64,000 nt of DNA from Gibbula magus (taxonomy: Eukaryota > Mollusca > Gastropoda > Trochida > Trochidae): assembly GCA_936450465.1 (NCBI GenBank), contig OW388291.1, positions 83,093,436-83,157,435 on the forward strand, read 5' to 3'. The notes beneath the pieces are model-generated. The model was given only the letters and a program-made list of their open reading frames with translations, did not search any database and was not told where the DNA came from. This document shows positions 20,413-32,015 of this stretch, piece by piece. A program made the translations under genes and the position numbers. How positions within the stretch are numbered: the stretch's first letter is position 1; every line of letters begins with the position of its first letter.

Positions 20413-22432
20413 ATCTAATGACATTGCCATCGATAATCCTGACCTCATAGAAGCTTAGTCGCTAAACAACCTATACGAGATATGAGATACAAATGCGGTT
20501 GATCAGGGTTTAGACTGCTTGCTTACTTATATAACTTATTTAGTTTACTTAGCAGATTGATAGGTGTATCTGATCACCATATGATCTACAGTCAGGGAAA
20601 CATAGGTATTAAAACAGAGCTTGCTTGACGTAGATTATAACTGGGGACGTAGCTTAGATGGTAGAATGACCTTGAATTACCTTGAAGGTTTTCTTTTGGT
20701 TCCTGATGCTGTCACGAAAAAAGTGAGTGACATTGCTTCCTTGGTTGGCATTATACAGATAGAACAATGCCTTAAAGGTGCATCCATTGTGTTTCATAAA
20801 ATTTTATTTGGCTTTAATACGTTCCAACTCACCACACATGCTGTCTACAATACAAACAAATTCACTCACTTTGCATATTTATCCCCAATCACCAAATATA
20901 TCATAATTACTAGTTTCCAATTAAAATTGAGTAAGATCGTCATGCATGTGCAGAAACTGAAACTGCACGTCCCATTTACATTCACAGTAGTTATGTGACC
21001 TATTACACATTTTCAACTCAAATTTGTCTTTTTGTCTGTTATAAATAAGATACCAAAATTACGTTTGACTCATTGATGTGCGCCACACACTGTGCATTGT
21101 CCGGTTTTCGATCAGAAATCACTACTTTTACCTTCATATTGTCAATATGCTATGTCTACTATCATCAAAATGGTAGTTTTCGGTAACAGTCGGTACTCGA
21201 TAAAGTACGTAACACCATTTATAAAGTTTAAAGCAATAAAGAAATATGTGACACCCAACAACACAATGGATGTACCTTTAACCTGGGCTGCATGATGGCT
21301 GCAGGTTGCACTTGTACAATACAAAATATCAAACTGTACGTTCACTGAGAACAAAGATTTGTTACTGTCAGGTCTACCTCAGAAAATCAATTCTGTGCAA
21401 AATAGAAACATAAACTGTAAATGAGGGGAACAACAGCAATGAAAACATGCAGCCAACAGATCAGCCTAGAGAGCATTAGACAGCGTGGTATTGAATGGTG
21501 AAATGGCGATGTAGCTTATAATGGTAGACTTTATCATTTCAACAGAACTTTCTTTACCTAATAGTATTAGGCAAAAACAATTTATTTAGTTGATTTATGG
21601 TATTTGACAGACTTGAAATGAAATCCTACTCAGAATTGCTCCCAAACAAAAGAGTTTTCAAATTTCCCCTTCCAATTAAAAATGTTGCCAGATATCGCTG
21701 AGAAAAAGTGAAACATTATGTTTAAAAATTGTGAATTTCATTTCCTGTTTTGCTAACCATGTTATTATTTTTTCCTTGCCTTATGAACACATACAAACTT
21801 CTTTTTATTGTAATTGTTTTAGTTATTTACAGTTGCAGATTTCCCCAAGTTGTCATTAAGGATTTTGTCATGACTTTTCACAAGACTTTTAGAGATTTTC
21901 CACAAAGTATGAAGCAGTTATGAAATAGCATATTCATGAACAAAGCAATATATATATACAATTAAATTTTATGGCAATATTTTCACTCTATATACTAATA
22001 CAATTTTAATGTTAAGTATTTATTTCAATCTTAAACTGGGTTTATGAGCCATGCTAGCGCCGTTAGATAAACACGAGAAATGTAAGGCAAGGAAAAAGGC
22101 AACACAAAGATTTTAATGTTTGACTTGTTAATCTATGGTAAGCTGACATGAGGCTGCTTTATAGATCAGTCAAAATGATTCTCTATTAAAACAATGACGA
22201 CTATGGTTTTATTGGAACCATCAATATGGTTTTATTTGAACCATCAATATTTTATTCTTTAAGAATCATAAACCTTATAGCTAGTTTTTCCATTATTTAT
22301 TACAGATTATATATTAATTAAAGCCTTTGTTTGCCTGTGCTAAATCATCAGACAGACCCCTGTGGCTTCACCTGTAATTGCTTTATTGCTTTTAACGAAT
22401 GTGCGCTAGTCATTATCATAATTTTAAATATT
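20413..22432. other. AT-rich noncoding sequence
   Basis: The plus-strand frame at 20621-20998 starts with TTG, has no recognisable domain and no splice context, so I do not call a gene. Nothing else is supported. Confidence 0.45.
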
Positions 22433-24113
22433 ACCGTAGTGTCGCAGGTATTAGACCATATTTGAGCCTAAGACCACCCCCACTTTTCTGAGGCTTGTCT
22501 TGGTTGGGGTTATTCTCTTGTTATAGCCCACCCCCCATTTTGCCAGATGTTCAATGGTCAAACTATTCATGCACAGATTCGATTTCTCGGACATACAATA
22601 AAGTTTGATTTGTCATGTTATATCGTGTTGTGTTTTGTTTTCAATATTCTTATTTTGAAAGTTATCGTTTATATTTTAATAATTGCATATTTGTTCTTAT
22701 TTTGACAGCTTATCGTATGTATTTTATTAATTGCATACATTACATATATCTATAATAGCATTTGTAACTCTTGTGTCCAAATACTTCGATTCGAACCAGG
22801 AAGTAAGCATCGTATGTCTATGAGTCGCCAAATATATCAGCCAATGAGATTTTGAATCGATGACACACCCTTTTATCCACCAATGAGAGTTCGCATAAGT
22901 AATTAGCCATTCGTTCCGACGCAATAATGTGCCATCTGTTTCGTTATATTCTGCACTCGTTCTTGAATAATCGACTTTCAAAGTGAAAACATTTTGTTGA
23001 TTTTTTGTCAACAACATAACAACACAGCTTACTGTTATCATTTTAATTCATGGTGCACAATTTTTTAACTCAAAGGCAATAACAAATTTCACCGAAAAAG
23101 TAACTAGAGTATCATGGCTTCGCTGATCGTAGCTATACTCACCTGAAAAACAAACACGATCTATTTGTGCGTTAAATGAATATAGTTACGATTTTATAAA
23201 CATAATTACATAAATAAATATCGTGTTTATGTTATGTTATGAAGTAAAACATCAAAACAATATCCTAAACAACATGATGTAGACTAGTGACAGATCGTGT
23301 GTGTGAGAGAGTGACACCACGCTTGCGGGAAGGGAATTCCGTAATGACGATAGTCTTCTCTGATTGGTCGAGACTAATATAACAACCAATCATATTGTAC
23401 TTCCTTTGAAAAAAAAGCCATTTCAGTCGGCATGCATTTGTTGACGCTTCCAACACTGAATTGTAAATAGTTCATACGCAAATTAAGATATTTGTTCTGG
23501 AATTTATGACTAAATAACGTACATAAACATTTTTGACAACATCTAATTAAGCTATGTAATGATGAATATCAAATCGGGACGTGTAACTTACATCGATGTT
23601 TGATGACGTGAGTAGCTAAATTTTATTCCCAACATTTAATTTTTTCTGGATTATTTTGTCAGCTACATACACAACTATCAACAACCAACTCAAGAATGTT
23701 ATTGTTTTTATTCATTGTACACCATTTTAAACCAAACACATGGCATACAAAATTCATAAATAACAAATTTAATGGCAATGATTTCATGGTTTTTGCAGTC
23801 GCCGATCATAGAATTCTGAAAAACAAAAATGATGTTTAAGTGCATAATATAATTATCATATATAACAATTTTTAACATGAATGAATATTAATAATATCAT
23901 GTTTATGTTTAAAAGACTTAAAACATCAAAGTACAATATTCTTTATGCCGGTAACATGCCTTGCCTATTTGTGTTAGTTACGAGCCGCCATCTTGGATTG
24001 AGTCAATTCGGTCTCATGAGTTGGGGTCTTCCTCGGTAACTAGCCCACCCCCATGTTTTCAAGATGTTTGTTTGCCGAGCCCCCTGTTCTTATACCCGCG
24101 ACGCTACGATAAG
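22433..24113. mobile_element. Candidate non-autonomous DNA transposon with short terminal inverted repeats
   Basis: The left end ACCGTAGTGTCGCAGGTATTAGA is matched on the opposite strand at the right end by ATCGTAGCGTCGCGGGTATAAGA. Next to each end lies a C-rich block (CCACCCCCAC; AGCCCACCCCCATG). No transposase frame is seen in the 1.7 kb between. Flanks do not show a clear target duplication, so the call is tentative. Confidence 0.45.
23030..23945. repeat. Diverged direct duplication inside the candidate transposon
   Basis: Segments 23030-23275 and 23700-23945 share a series of motifs in the same order: CTGAAAAACAAA, a TCGTGTTTATGTT or TCATGTTTATGTT block, and AAAACATCAAA. The duplication is old. 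Confidence 0.5.
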
Positions 24114-24284
24114 TCATCAAAATATGATTCTCAGTTATTTGTATCAACTGGATTGTGTTTTAATCATACATTAATAATAGTTAGTGTAAACAGGAATGTC
24201 CTTTCGATTTATGTTTCCGAAAATAGCTGACAGAACACTCTCTTTAACTGAAAAGTGAATGAAGTGCAGCAAGTTATGCCACCA

Positions 24285-25125
24285 CCTGTTACCAGGACGA
24301 GGTTCAAACCACACCACCTGCTACCAGAACGAGGTTCAAACCACACCACCTGCTACCAGGACGAGGTTCAAACCACACCACCTGCTACCGGCACGAGGTT
24401 CAAACCACACCACCTGCTACCAGGATGAGGTTCAAACCACACCACCTGCTACCAGGACGAGGTTCAAACCACACCACCTGCTACCAGGACGAGGTTCAAA
24501 CCACACCACCTGGTACTGGGACGAGGTTCAAACCACACCACCTGCTACAAGGACAAGGTTCAAACCACACCACCTGCTACCAGGACGAGGTTCAAACCAC
24601 ACCACCTGCTACCGGCACGAGGTTCAAACCACACCACCTGCTACCAGGATGAGGTTCAAACCACACCACCTGCTACCTGGACGAGGTTCAAACCACACCA
24701 CCTGCTACCAGGACGAGGTTCAAACCACACCACCTGGTACCGGCACGAGGTTCAAACCACACCACCTGGTACCGGCACGAGGTTCAAACCACACCACCTG
24801 GTACCGGCACGAGGTTCAAACCACACCACCTGCTACCAGGATGAGGTTTAAACCACACCACCTGGTACCGGCACGAGGTTCAAACCACACCACCTGCTAC
24901 CAGGACGAGGTTCAAACCACACTACCTGGTACCGGCATGAGGTTCAAACCACACCACCTGGTACTGGGACGAGGTTCAAGCCACACCACCTGCTACCAGG
25001 ATGAGGTTCAAACCACACCACCTGGTACCGGCACGAGGTTCAAACCACACCACCTGGTACCGGGACGAGGTTCAAACCACACCACCTGCTACCGGCACGA
25101 GGTTCAAACCACACCACCTGGTATA
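24285..25125 (+). repeat. 32-bp minisatellite, about 26 copies
   Basis: The unit contains GAGGTTCAAACCACACCACC followed by a variable part (TGCTACCAGGAC, TGGTACCGGCAC and others). Because 32 is not a multiple of 3, the frame rotates every unit; with no stop in any frame it gives a 337-codon ORF with a 32-residue period. That ORF is a product of the repeat and not good evidence of a protein. Confidence 0.95.
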
Positions 25126-25129
25126 TCAA

Positions 25130-26762
25130 CATATGCACAATTAACAATTGATATATGTCCTGGGAGATCTTTTGATTTAAAGATATCTTTAGTTTTGAAT
25201 TATAAAATAGTCTGTGTATTCTATATATTATATTTGACTGAACGATATCAAAGAAACAGGCACAATGAATAGTTCCGAACAAAAGTAAGATTTATATAGA
25301 GTAAACATCTAAGGGCTTTGACTGGATCATTCTTCTGTAATGCGATGAGCTCATTTCAACCATTGTATCAGTCTTTTCTAGTACTTGAAAAGACCAATAA
25401 AATGTTCATATTTAGTTCATTTTATTAAGAAACCAATAGTACAAACATACATGTAATTAAACTTGAGGGGTTTGTTCATTTTATATCCTCCATCTTCATG
25501 TACATAAGAAACAAAGTACAGATATACATAAAATAATACTCGAAAAGTTATTTTGAGGTATGTTTGTACCACACAATTACCTTAATTACCTAGAAATGTC
25601 AGGCCTACTTAGTGTTAAACAACGACAAGTTCCAATGGATCCTTTGGATTTCTTTATTGCACACGTACCTAATGAGACATTTTGGTGCAGATACTAACGT
25701 TACTTATGTTTTAAGGGAAACTGATAATGAAGATAATATGGACCAAGTTTAAGTTATGTTTTACAATCATGAACATTTTCGTTTATAAGAAGGTTACTCG
25801 TTACAATAAGAACAGGGGAATTTGGATGGACAATGAGTTCCTAATGATTGGAGTGAGGTTTATGTGCTGATTGCTGTTGATTACATATACTGTCACATTT
25901 CTATTACAATAATTCACAGCTAAGTTGATTTCACACAATTCCATTTTCAATATATTCTTGAAATATTGATAAGTTATCTAGAAGACAGGTAATTCTAATG
26001 AAAAACATGCAAATATTAGACACATGGTATGAATCTCGCAAAACAAGTCAAGCTCAGAAAGTTTTGTATTAGCAGCAGTGAGGACAACTCATCACATGTT
26101 TGGGGGACCAGGGGGCATGCTGGCTTTATTTTATAATATTTCTTTGTTTGAGTTTGAGATAAAGAACAGACACAAGGACATTGGACAACTGATTAACAGT
26201 AATGCTGATATAAGAAGGGATACTCTAAGTATACTACTGAATTTGTATTGAGGTTTTGTTAGGGAGGGAGCCCTAATTGAGTTGAATATGTTACGCCAAC
26301 TGCACCTATGTGATGTTTACATGCCAGTTCCTAACCTCCAAGTGGATCTAATCATGAGGAAATACTCGACATTGTAGCAAGCATGTTCCCGGGAATACAC
26401 ATATGCTCTAAAAACATGCACAACCCTCCCCATTCACATCACTCTCATTTGTCACTTAGTGTACCCTTTGAGGAATTGTTTTTGCCAAGTCTGGGATGCT
26501 TATTGTGCATGTTCATTATAGTATTTATAACAGAATAATAGTATAACAGCTAGTCTATCCAGTATTTTCTCTGGGAGGAATGTATTCCATTAATTCTCAG
26601 AATGATTGTTATTAGGTTAACATTTGTTGTGGTCACAGTCTAGTAAAACCCAGGATTGGGAACAGCATCTTCTTTCCATTTCATCCGTCAGTACCACAGC
26701 TAAACATAACGATTCGAGTCATAAAGAGTCCGCTATGTACTGATTACTCATCTGTTATTGCA
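25130..26762. other. AT-rich noncoding sequence between two minisatellites
   Basis: No ORF, RNA gene or clear repeat could be supported. Confidence 0.5.
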
Positions 26763-27275
26763 CAGATGATGCAGATATCAAGGCAATATCTATACAGATG
26801 ATGCAGATATCAAGGCAATATCTATACAGATGATGCAGATATCAAGGCAATATCTATACAGATGATGCAGATATCAAGGCAATATCTACACAGATGATGC
26901 AGATATCAAGGCAATATCTATACAGATGATGCAGATATCAAGGCAATATCTATACAGATGATGCAGATATCAAGGCAATATCTATACAGATGATGCAGAT
27001 ATCAAGGCAATATCTACACAGATGATGCAGATATCAAGGCAATATCTACACAGATGATGCAGATATCAAGGCAATATCTACACAGATGATGCAGATATCA
27101 AGGCAATATCTATACAGATGATGCAGATATCAAGGCAATATCTATACAGATGATGCAGATATCAAGGCAATATCTATACAGATGATGCAGATATCAAGGC
27201 AATATCTATACAGATGATGCAGATATCAAGGCAATATCTATACAGATGATGCAGATATCAAGGCAATATCTATAC
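26763..27275 (+). repeat. 32-bp minisatellite, 16 copies, highly uniform
   Basis: The unit reads CAGATGATGCAGATATCAAG then GCAATATCTATA, and the only variation seen is TATACAG against TACACAG at the unit junction. It shares the 15-base core GATGATGCAGATATC with the array at 44758-45109. Confidence 0.96.
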
Positions 27276-27362
27276 AACATAAAGCTAGGGAACCAGTTTC
27301 AGTTGTTGAATTTTTCATACACAAATTTCCTTATTTTCTATTTATTTCATATAAAAACTGTT

Positions 27363-27370
27363 GCCCCCCC

Positions 27371-27405
<35 letters not shown>
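27363..27405 (+). repeat. Poly-C tract of about 43 bases with one T
   Basis: A near-pure C run with a T near its start. Such tracts are slippage-prone and the true length is uncertain. Confidence 0.9.
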
Positions 27406-27409
<4 letters not shown>

Positions 27410-28270
27410 TTGCTAAGTTAACAATCCAGTTTCTAATGCCTAATGTTCCCAGTAAGTCTCTACCATAAACATTTTACTAAAACCTTTTGGACACAAAACA
27501 TCCAAAAACATGACAAAAAATAATCTTTTGGAACATTATTTATTCTAAAAAGTGACAAGATCGATGTTCAGAGCCCAACCGTAATCGCGTCATCAAATAA
27601 CATTGTGCTTAGAATACTTGCGCATTGATTGAATCTGAGGTCAGTGGTAGTGTTACAGCTCTATCATTGAGAAGAGAAGGTTATGTGCTGGAGGTAGATT
27701 CATCTGGTTGTACTGAAACAACTGAGAACATTAATTGTTGCACAGTGTGAACAGAAAGTAGAACCATTGGCTCTATAGCTCATCAGAATTACATGATTTA
27801 TTCCGGACACTGGACAGATAGACGGACGGACAGATGCCGGACAAGGGTCCATGCCTTAAGCCCATCTGATTTTTAAGGTGTGATGAACTAAATATCTGCT
27901 TTGATTATCCTTTGATTTCATCCATCAGCTCTCTATTACAAATCTGTTTAATTTTCAGCTCTTTCACCTCATAGTCACCATAACAATGTTAGGTTCATTG
28001 AAATTCATTTCTTTTTCTGGATAATGTTACTGGACGAATAATAAATCCCAGATTTTGGTGTATCCTTGATTCTGATAGGTTGATTTGCATATGTTGAATG
28101 GCAATGAAAACCCGCAAATTGGCTAGGGTGAACCGATACATCATGTTTACTAGATTCGGCCCGACTCAAGATTAATTTTTTCTATTTCTCTTAATATGTG
28201 TGCCTTACTCAAATTTGACAGGTGTCATTGTCAATTTCTTACTTTTGTTTACCCATACAGATCACAAATT
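27406..28270. other. Noncoding flank of element 3, with an interspersed repeat tail
   Basis: Positions 27818-27880 carry GACGGACGGACAGATGCCGG and CCTTAAGCCC, similar to the tail at 8220-8300. No gene is seen. Confidence 0.5.
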
Positions 28271-28493
28271 CGAACTAACCTGTATAGGTTTCAGATTCTT
28301 TGAAGAGGATCCTCCTTGGGGTACTTATTGCATAAAATCCTTGATTTTTGATATATGACAGGTTGTAACTATATTTTCCACTTAAAAATAGTTAAAAAAC
28401 TAAAAAAACGTACTTTGGGTCACCCCTTTCGAGCCCCACCCCTTATGGTTGTCATGCAACCAGGGGCGGATAACTCTAATCTCACCACTTTTC
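28271..28493 (-). repeat. 3' end and inverted terminal repeat of element 3
   Basis: The outer 36 bases begin CGAACTAACCTGTATAGG; the inverted repeat proper starts at GGATCCTCCTTGGGG (28307) and runs to the CACCACTTTTC at 28493. It matches 34712-34899 in inverse orientation over about 187 bases with few differences. Confidence 0.93.
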
Positions 28494-28535
28494 CATCCAG
28501 TCATGCAGGCTGAATGAAGGGGAGGTGGGTGGCCC

Positions 28536-28632
28536 TACCCCAAGGAGGATCCTCTTCAAAGAATCTGAAACCTATACAGGTTAGTTCGATTCTTTTTCAG
28601 AAGGGATCCTCCTTGGGGTACTTATTGCATAA
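28536..28632 (-). repeat. Internal complementary region of element 3
   Basis: Its two halves meet between 28588 and 28589 (TTAGTTCG then ATTCTTTTTC). The left half is complementary to 28271-28323 and the right half to 34871-34914. In DIRS replication models it serves as template for joining the ends into a circle. Confidence 0.93.
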
Positions 28633-28639
28633 GACAGAC

Positions 28640-29004
28640 TCCCAAAGATTGAATCTAAGGCAGTGGCATTCAGACTGCACCCAAAGGCGCACAGAATATA
28701 TGAATATACAAAGTTAACTCACCCAAAGTACCTTGCGAATCCACCATGGAGGAGACCAACATTGACCTGGGGATTACCTGGCGCACTCGCAGTCGCCTTA
28801 CTGGTCAAAATACCCCGCCCCCCCCCCCCCCTTTTTTGAAAAGAGAGAACGAGGGCAAAAAAGGTACCATATAAAAACTCCCCGCGGGGGACCTCAGCCA
28901 GGGAGGTCACCTTGGGAAAAAAGGACTTGGGCCCTTAGTATCAACGTGATATTAGTGGCATTAGTAACATTTAAAAACAGAACGCACAACCCTCCTCTGC
29001 TCAT
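28640..29004 (-). other. 3' noncoding region of element 3
   Basis: It holds a poly-C and poly-T run near 28810-28836 and no supported ORF. Confidence 0.55.
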
Positions 29005-30369
29005 TCAGCTAGGGGGTTGACGACTCTGCCCACCGGAGAGAACTGTCTGACCAAACCGAGCACGCTCCGCTGAGAGCCTGTCGAGTTGGTAGTGACGAAT
29101 GAACGTGCTAGGCTGGCTCCAGATAGCAGCGGAGCAGATCTCTTCGATGGGCAGGGCCGCTGCGTACGCCTTAGACGTCGCAACTGCCCTAACCGAATGA
29201 GCCTTGAGGTTACCCGGGGGCTCACGGCCCTTGTGAACATATGCAAGACAGATCGTCGAGACAATCCATCTTGATATGGTCTGCGTAGAAGCAGGTAAGC
29301 CCTGCTTACCTCCCCCATAACAACAAAAGAGTTGCTCATCTCTACGGACGGAGGCCGTTCTTTTGAGATAGGCTCTCAGCGTCCTGCGCACGTCCAGAAT
29401 GTGTGCGTGCGAGGCCTGAGACCCTGATGCAGCCGGTTGCCTAAGAGCCGGTAATTCTATTGGGGCCGAGACATGGAATGAGTGGGCCACTTTTGGCCGG
29501 TAGGAGTCTGGCAGTCTAATGCTGACTCTGTCCCTGTGGAAGACTGTAAGCTCGGGATTGGAGGACATAGCATGTATGTCTCCTACCCGTCTGCAAGACG
29601 CCACCGCCACTAGAAAAACTGCCTTCCAAGTAAGCAGTTGCAGCGATACTGCCGCTAAATCCCTAAATTGCGGACCCGAGAGCCAATCCAGGACTATAGA
29701 AAGGTCCCAAACCGGGCTGGACCGCCTCACAGGAGGTCGGATCCTGTCCACGCCTGCTAAAAAGCGCTGAACCAGAGGATGTACCCCCAAAAGGGCGCCG
29801 TCCACTGGCACATGAAAGGCTGAAATAGCCGTGGAGTAACCCCTGACAGTAGATGCGGCCAAGCCAGCATCTAATCTAGACTGCAGGAACTCCAAGACAA
29901 ACACTAGATCTGCAGAAAAGGGATCGAGAACGTCCCTATCTGCACACCAGCGCGAATAGCAGGCCCATCTTTCCTCATATTGAATGTTCGTTGAATCCCT
30001 CCTCGAAGCCAGTATTGTGTCTGCAACTCGTGCAGGAATACCGCTGTTTTGGAGGCGATTCCGGATAGAGGCCAGGCCACCCACTGCACCCTGGGGTTGG
30101 GGTGGGGGGCTCCGTCCTGGGACAGAAGTCCCGGTCGACACGGTAACAGAGCAGGTGGCATAGCCAGAGACCTGAGTACCTGTGGAAACCAAGTTTGCGC
30201 TGCCCACAGAGGTGTGATTAGCACCAGCAGACGCGGAGGATGAGTGGCTAGACGGGCAAGGACCTTGGAGATCAGAGGCACTGGTGGGAAGGCCCACAGA
30301 ACTCTGTCTGTCCAGTCCAGTTCGAATGTATCCTGGGATAGAGCCCGAGTGTCGGGTATCCTGGAGCAA
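29005..30369 (-). CDS. Tyrosine recombinase of element 3
   Basis: The frame of 454 residues is open throughout. The first 100 residues are Ser/Gly/Pro-rich and overlap the RT/RNase H C-terminal frame. The recombinase proper begins near residue 100 with the core-binding part (SIRNRLQNSGIPARVADTIL). The catalytic Arg is in ASCRRVGDIHA (Arg260/261), followed by HSVRAVATS (His391, Arg394) and IRHYQLD (nucleophile Tyr427). This matches DIRS-type recombinases and the protein of element 1, which shares the same arrangement of WDLSIVLDWL or WDLAIVLNHL before the Arg motif. It would insert the circular DNA product. The true start is uncertain; expression may involve frameshifting from the upstream frame. 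Confidence 0.9.
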   Translation of the reverse strand: MLQDTRHSGSIPGYIRTGLDRQSSVGLPTSASDLQGPCPSSHSSSASAGANHTSVGSANLVSTGTQVSGYATCSVTVSTGTSVPGRSPPPQPQGAVGGLASIRNRLQNSGIPARVADTILASRRDSTNIQYEERWACYSRWCADRDVLDPFSADLVFVLEFLQSRLDAGLAASTVRGYSTAISAFHVPVDGALLGVHPLVQRFLAGVDRIRPPVRRSSPVWDLSIVLDWLSGPQFRDLAAVSLQLLTWKAVFLVAVASCRRVGDIHAMSSNPELTVFHRDRVSIRLPDSYRPKVAHSFHVSAPIELPALRQPAASGSQASHAHILDVRRTLRAYLKRTASVRRDEQLFCCYGGGKQGLPASTQTISRWIVSTICLAYVHKGREPPGNLKAHSVRAVATSKAYAAALPIEEICSAAIWSQPSTFIRHYQLDRLSAERARFGQTVLSGGQSRQPPS

Positions 30370-31995
30370 AACTGGGGTATCTGAAAGTTCGTCCCTGACG
30401 CAAACAGATCCACCTGGAATGACCCGTATAACTGGGAGATAATTTCAAATATCTCTCGATCCAGTAGCCACTCGTGGGGGGCAAGGATCCGGCGAGACAG
30501 AGCGTCTGCTCGGACATTATCCACCCCCGGCAAGTACACTGGCAGGACCTGGGTGTCGACTTCGTCGCACCAGAGGAAGAACTGCCATGTCTCCTCCAGG
30601 AGGGACGGGGAAACCGTCCCACCCTGTTTGAGAATGTAAGTCATGGCGGTCCTGTTGTCCATTTGGAGCCGGACCACCTGACCCTTCACCTGATCCCTGA
30701 TGTTGCAGAACCAATCTGGCCGCCCTGAGCTCCAACACATTGATGTGTAATTGAGACTCGGCTTGTGACCACAGGCCTGAGACCGTAAGAGATCCCAGAA
30801 CCCCGCCCCATCCCGTAAGGGAGGCGTCGGTCTGGATCGTCAGGGTCGGCACCGGAGGCTGCAGGGGGTAACCCCGAGTCAGGTGATCGACATTGGTCCA
30901 CCATAACAGGTGTGGCAAGACCCACTCCGGAGTGACGAGCTGCTTCTCGTAAGACTCCGAGTGGGACCAAAGACCCGCCAAAGCTTGTTGGACGGGCCTC
31001 ATGCGGAGCCGAGACCTCCAAACCACGTCTACGGTCGCTGCCATGACTCCTAAGAGCTGGAGCCAGACTCGAGCCGTGTGGCATGGAGCACTGAGAAACG
31101 AGTTCACAGCCCCCAGTATCTTCGGGACCCGGTCCGGGGCCAGGGATACGATCCCCGGCTCCGTCCGAAACCTGGAGCCCAGGAAGACTAGGTCCTGTGA
31201 CGGGGCCAGCTCCGACTTTTTGAGGTTCACGATCCAACCCAGCGAAACTAACGTGTGTAGTATGGCCTGGGTGGATTCGTGGTTCTGAAGCTGGGACAGC
31301 GCTCTGATGAGCCAGTCGTCCAGGTAGGGATGACAACACCTGCCCTGAGACCTGGCGACCTGAGCCGCTACCAGCATAAGCTTGGTGAATACCCTCGGAG
31401 CCGTTGAGATTCCGAAGGGTAACACCCTGAATTGGTAACACTTCCCGTCGAATGCAAACCTCAGAAATTGTCTGAATTCTGGGTGCATCGGAACATGAAG
31501 GTAAGCGTCTTTGAGGTCGATGGAGGATAGCCATTCTCCGACCTGCACTGACGAGATCACAGACCTTAGAGTCTCCATCTTGAACGATGGGACCTCTATG
31601 AGTTTGTTCATGATCTTTAGATTCAAGATGGGTCTGAACCCTCCGCCCTTCTTGGTCACCAGGAAGTATGTGGAATAGTATCCGCTCTCTTCCTGGCCCA
31701 CAGGCACTAGCTCTATCGCAGCCTTGCTCAGCAACGCTTTGATTTCTGAGCGGAGGATGTCCGCCTTCTCCGGCGCGGAGGGCACCTTCGTGTGCCGCAC
31801 CCCGGTAAATGAAGGCGGACCGCGCTTCCACTGAGGCATATGGCCGTCCCTGAGCGTGGACAGGACCCAGGTGTTCGATGTGGCTTTCGCCCAAGCGTCT
31901 ATGAACCTTGTCAATCGGCCGCCTACAGGGATCTGCCCCAACAAGCAAAAGGTGTCCGTCTCCGGCAGCACTCCGGCCCCCGGATGTTTGGACAC
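29904..31995 (-). pseudogene. Reverse transcriptase-RNase H of element 3, one frameshift
   Basis: The first frame (31995-30517, GTG start) carries RT motif A (SSIDLKDAYLHVPM, Asp160 and Asp163) and active site PYLDDWL (YLDD 224-227), then RNase H motifs TIQTDASLTGWGG and NVLELRAARL. Just after, near 30700-30720, homology moves to a second frame (30740-29904) with RLQMDNRTAMTY and NVRADALSRR, completing RNase H, then the DLFASGTNFQIPQF and WAFPPVPLI extension also seen in element 1. The enzyme would make DNA from element RNA. The 3' end overlaps the recombinase frame, as in element 1. The break is not in a long homopolymer, so it is more likely a true mutation. Confidence 0.88.
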
Positions 31996-32015
31996 CCCTA
32001 GCGGTACGGGAGGAG

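Noticed and set aside
20621..20998. 125-codon plus-strand ORF
   Set aside because: It starts with TTG and has no domain or splice context; likely chance.
24259..25272. 337-codon plus-strand ORF
   Set aside because: It translates a 32-bp minisatellite in rotating frames. No domain or signal is present outside the repeat.
26763..27275. CRISPR-like array of 32-bp units
   Set aside because: Units are directly adjacent without unique spacers, and the genome is animal; it is a minisatellite.
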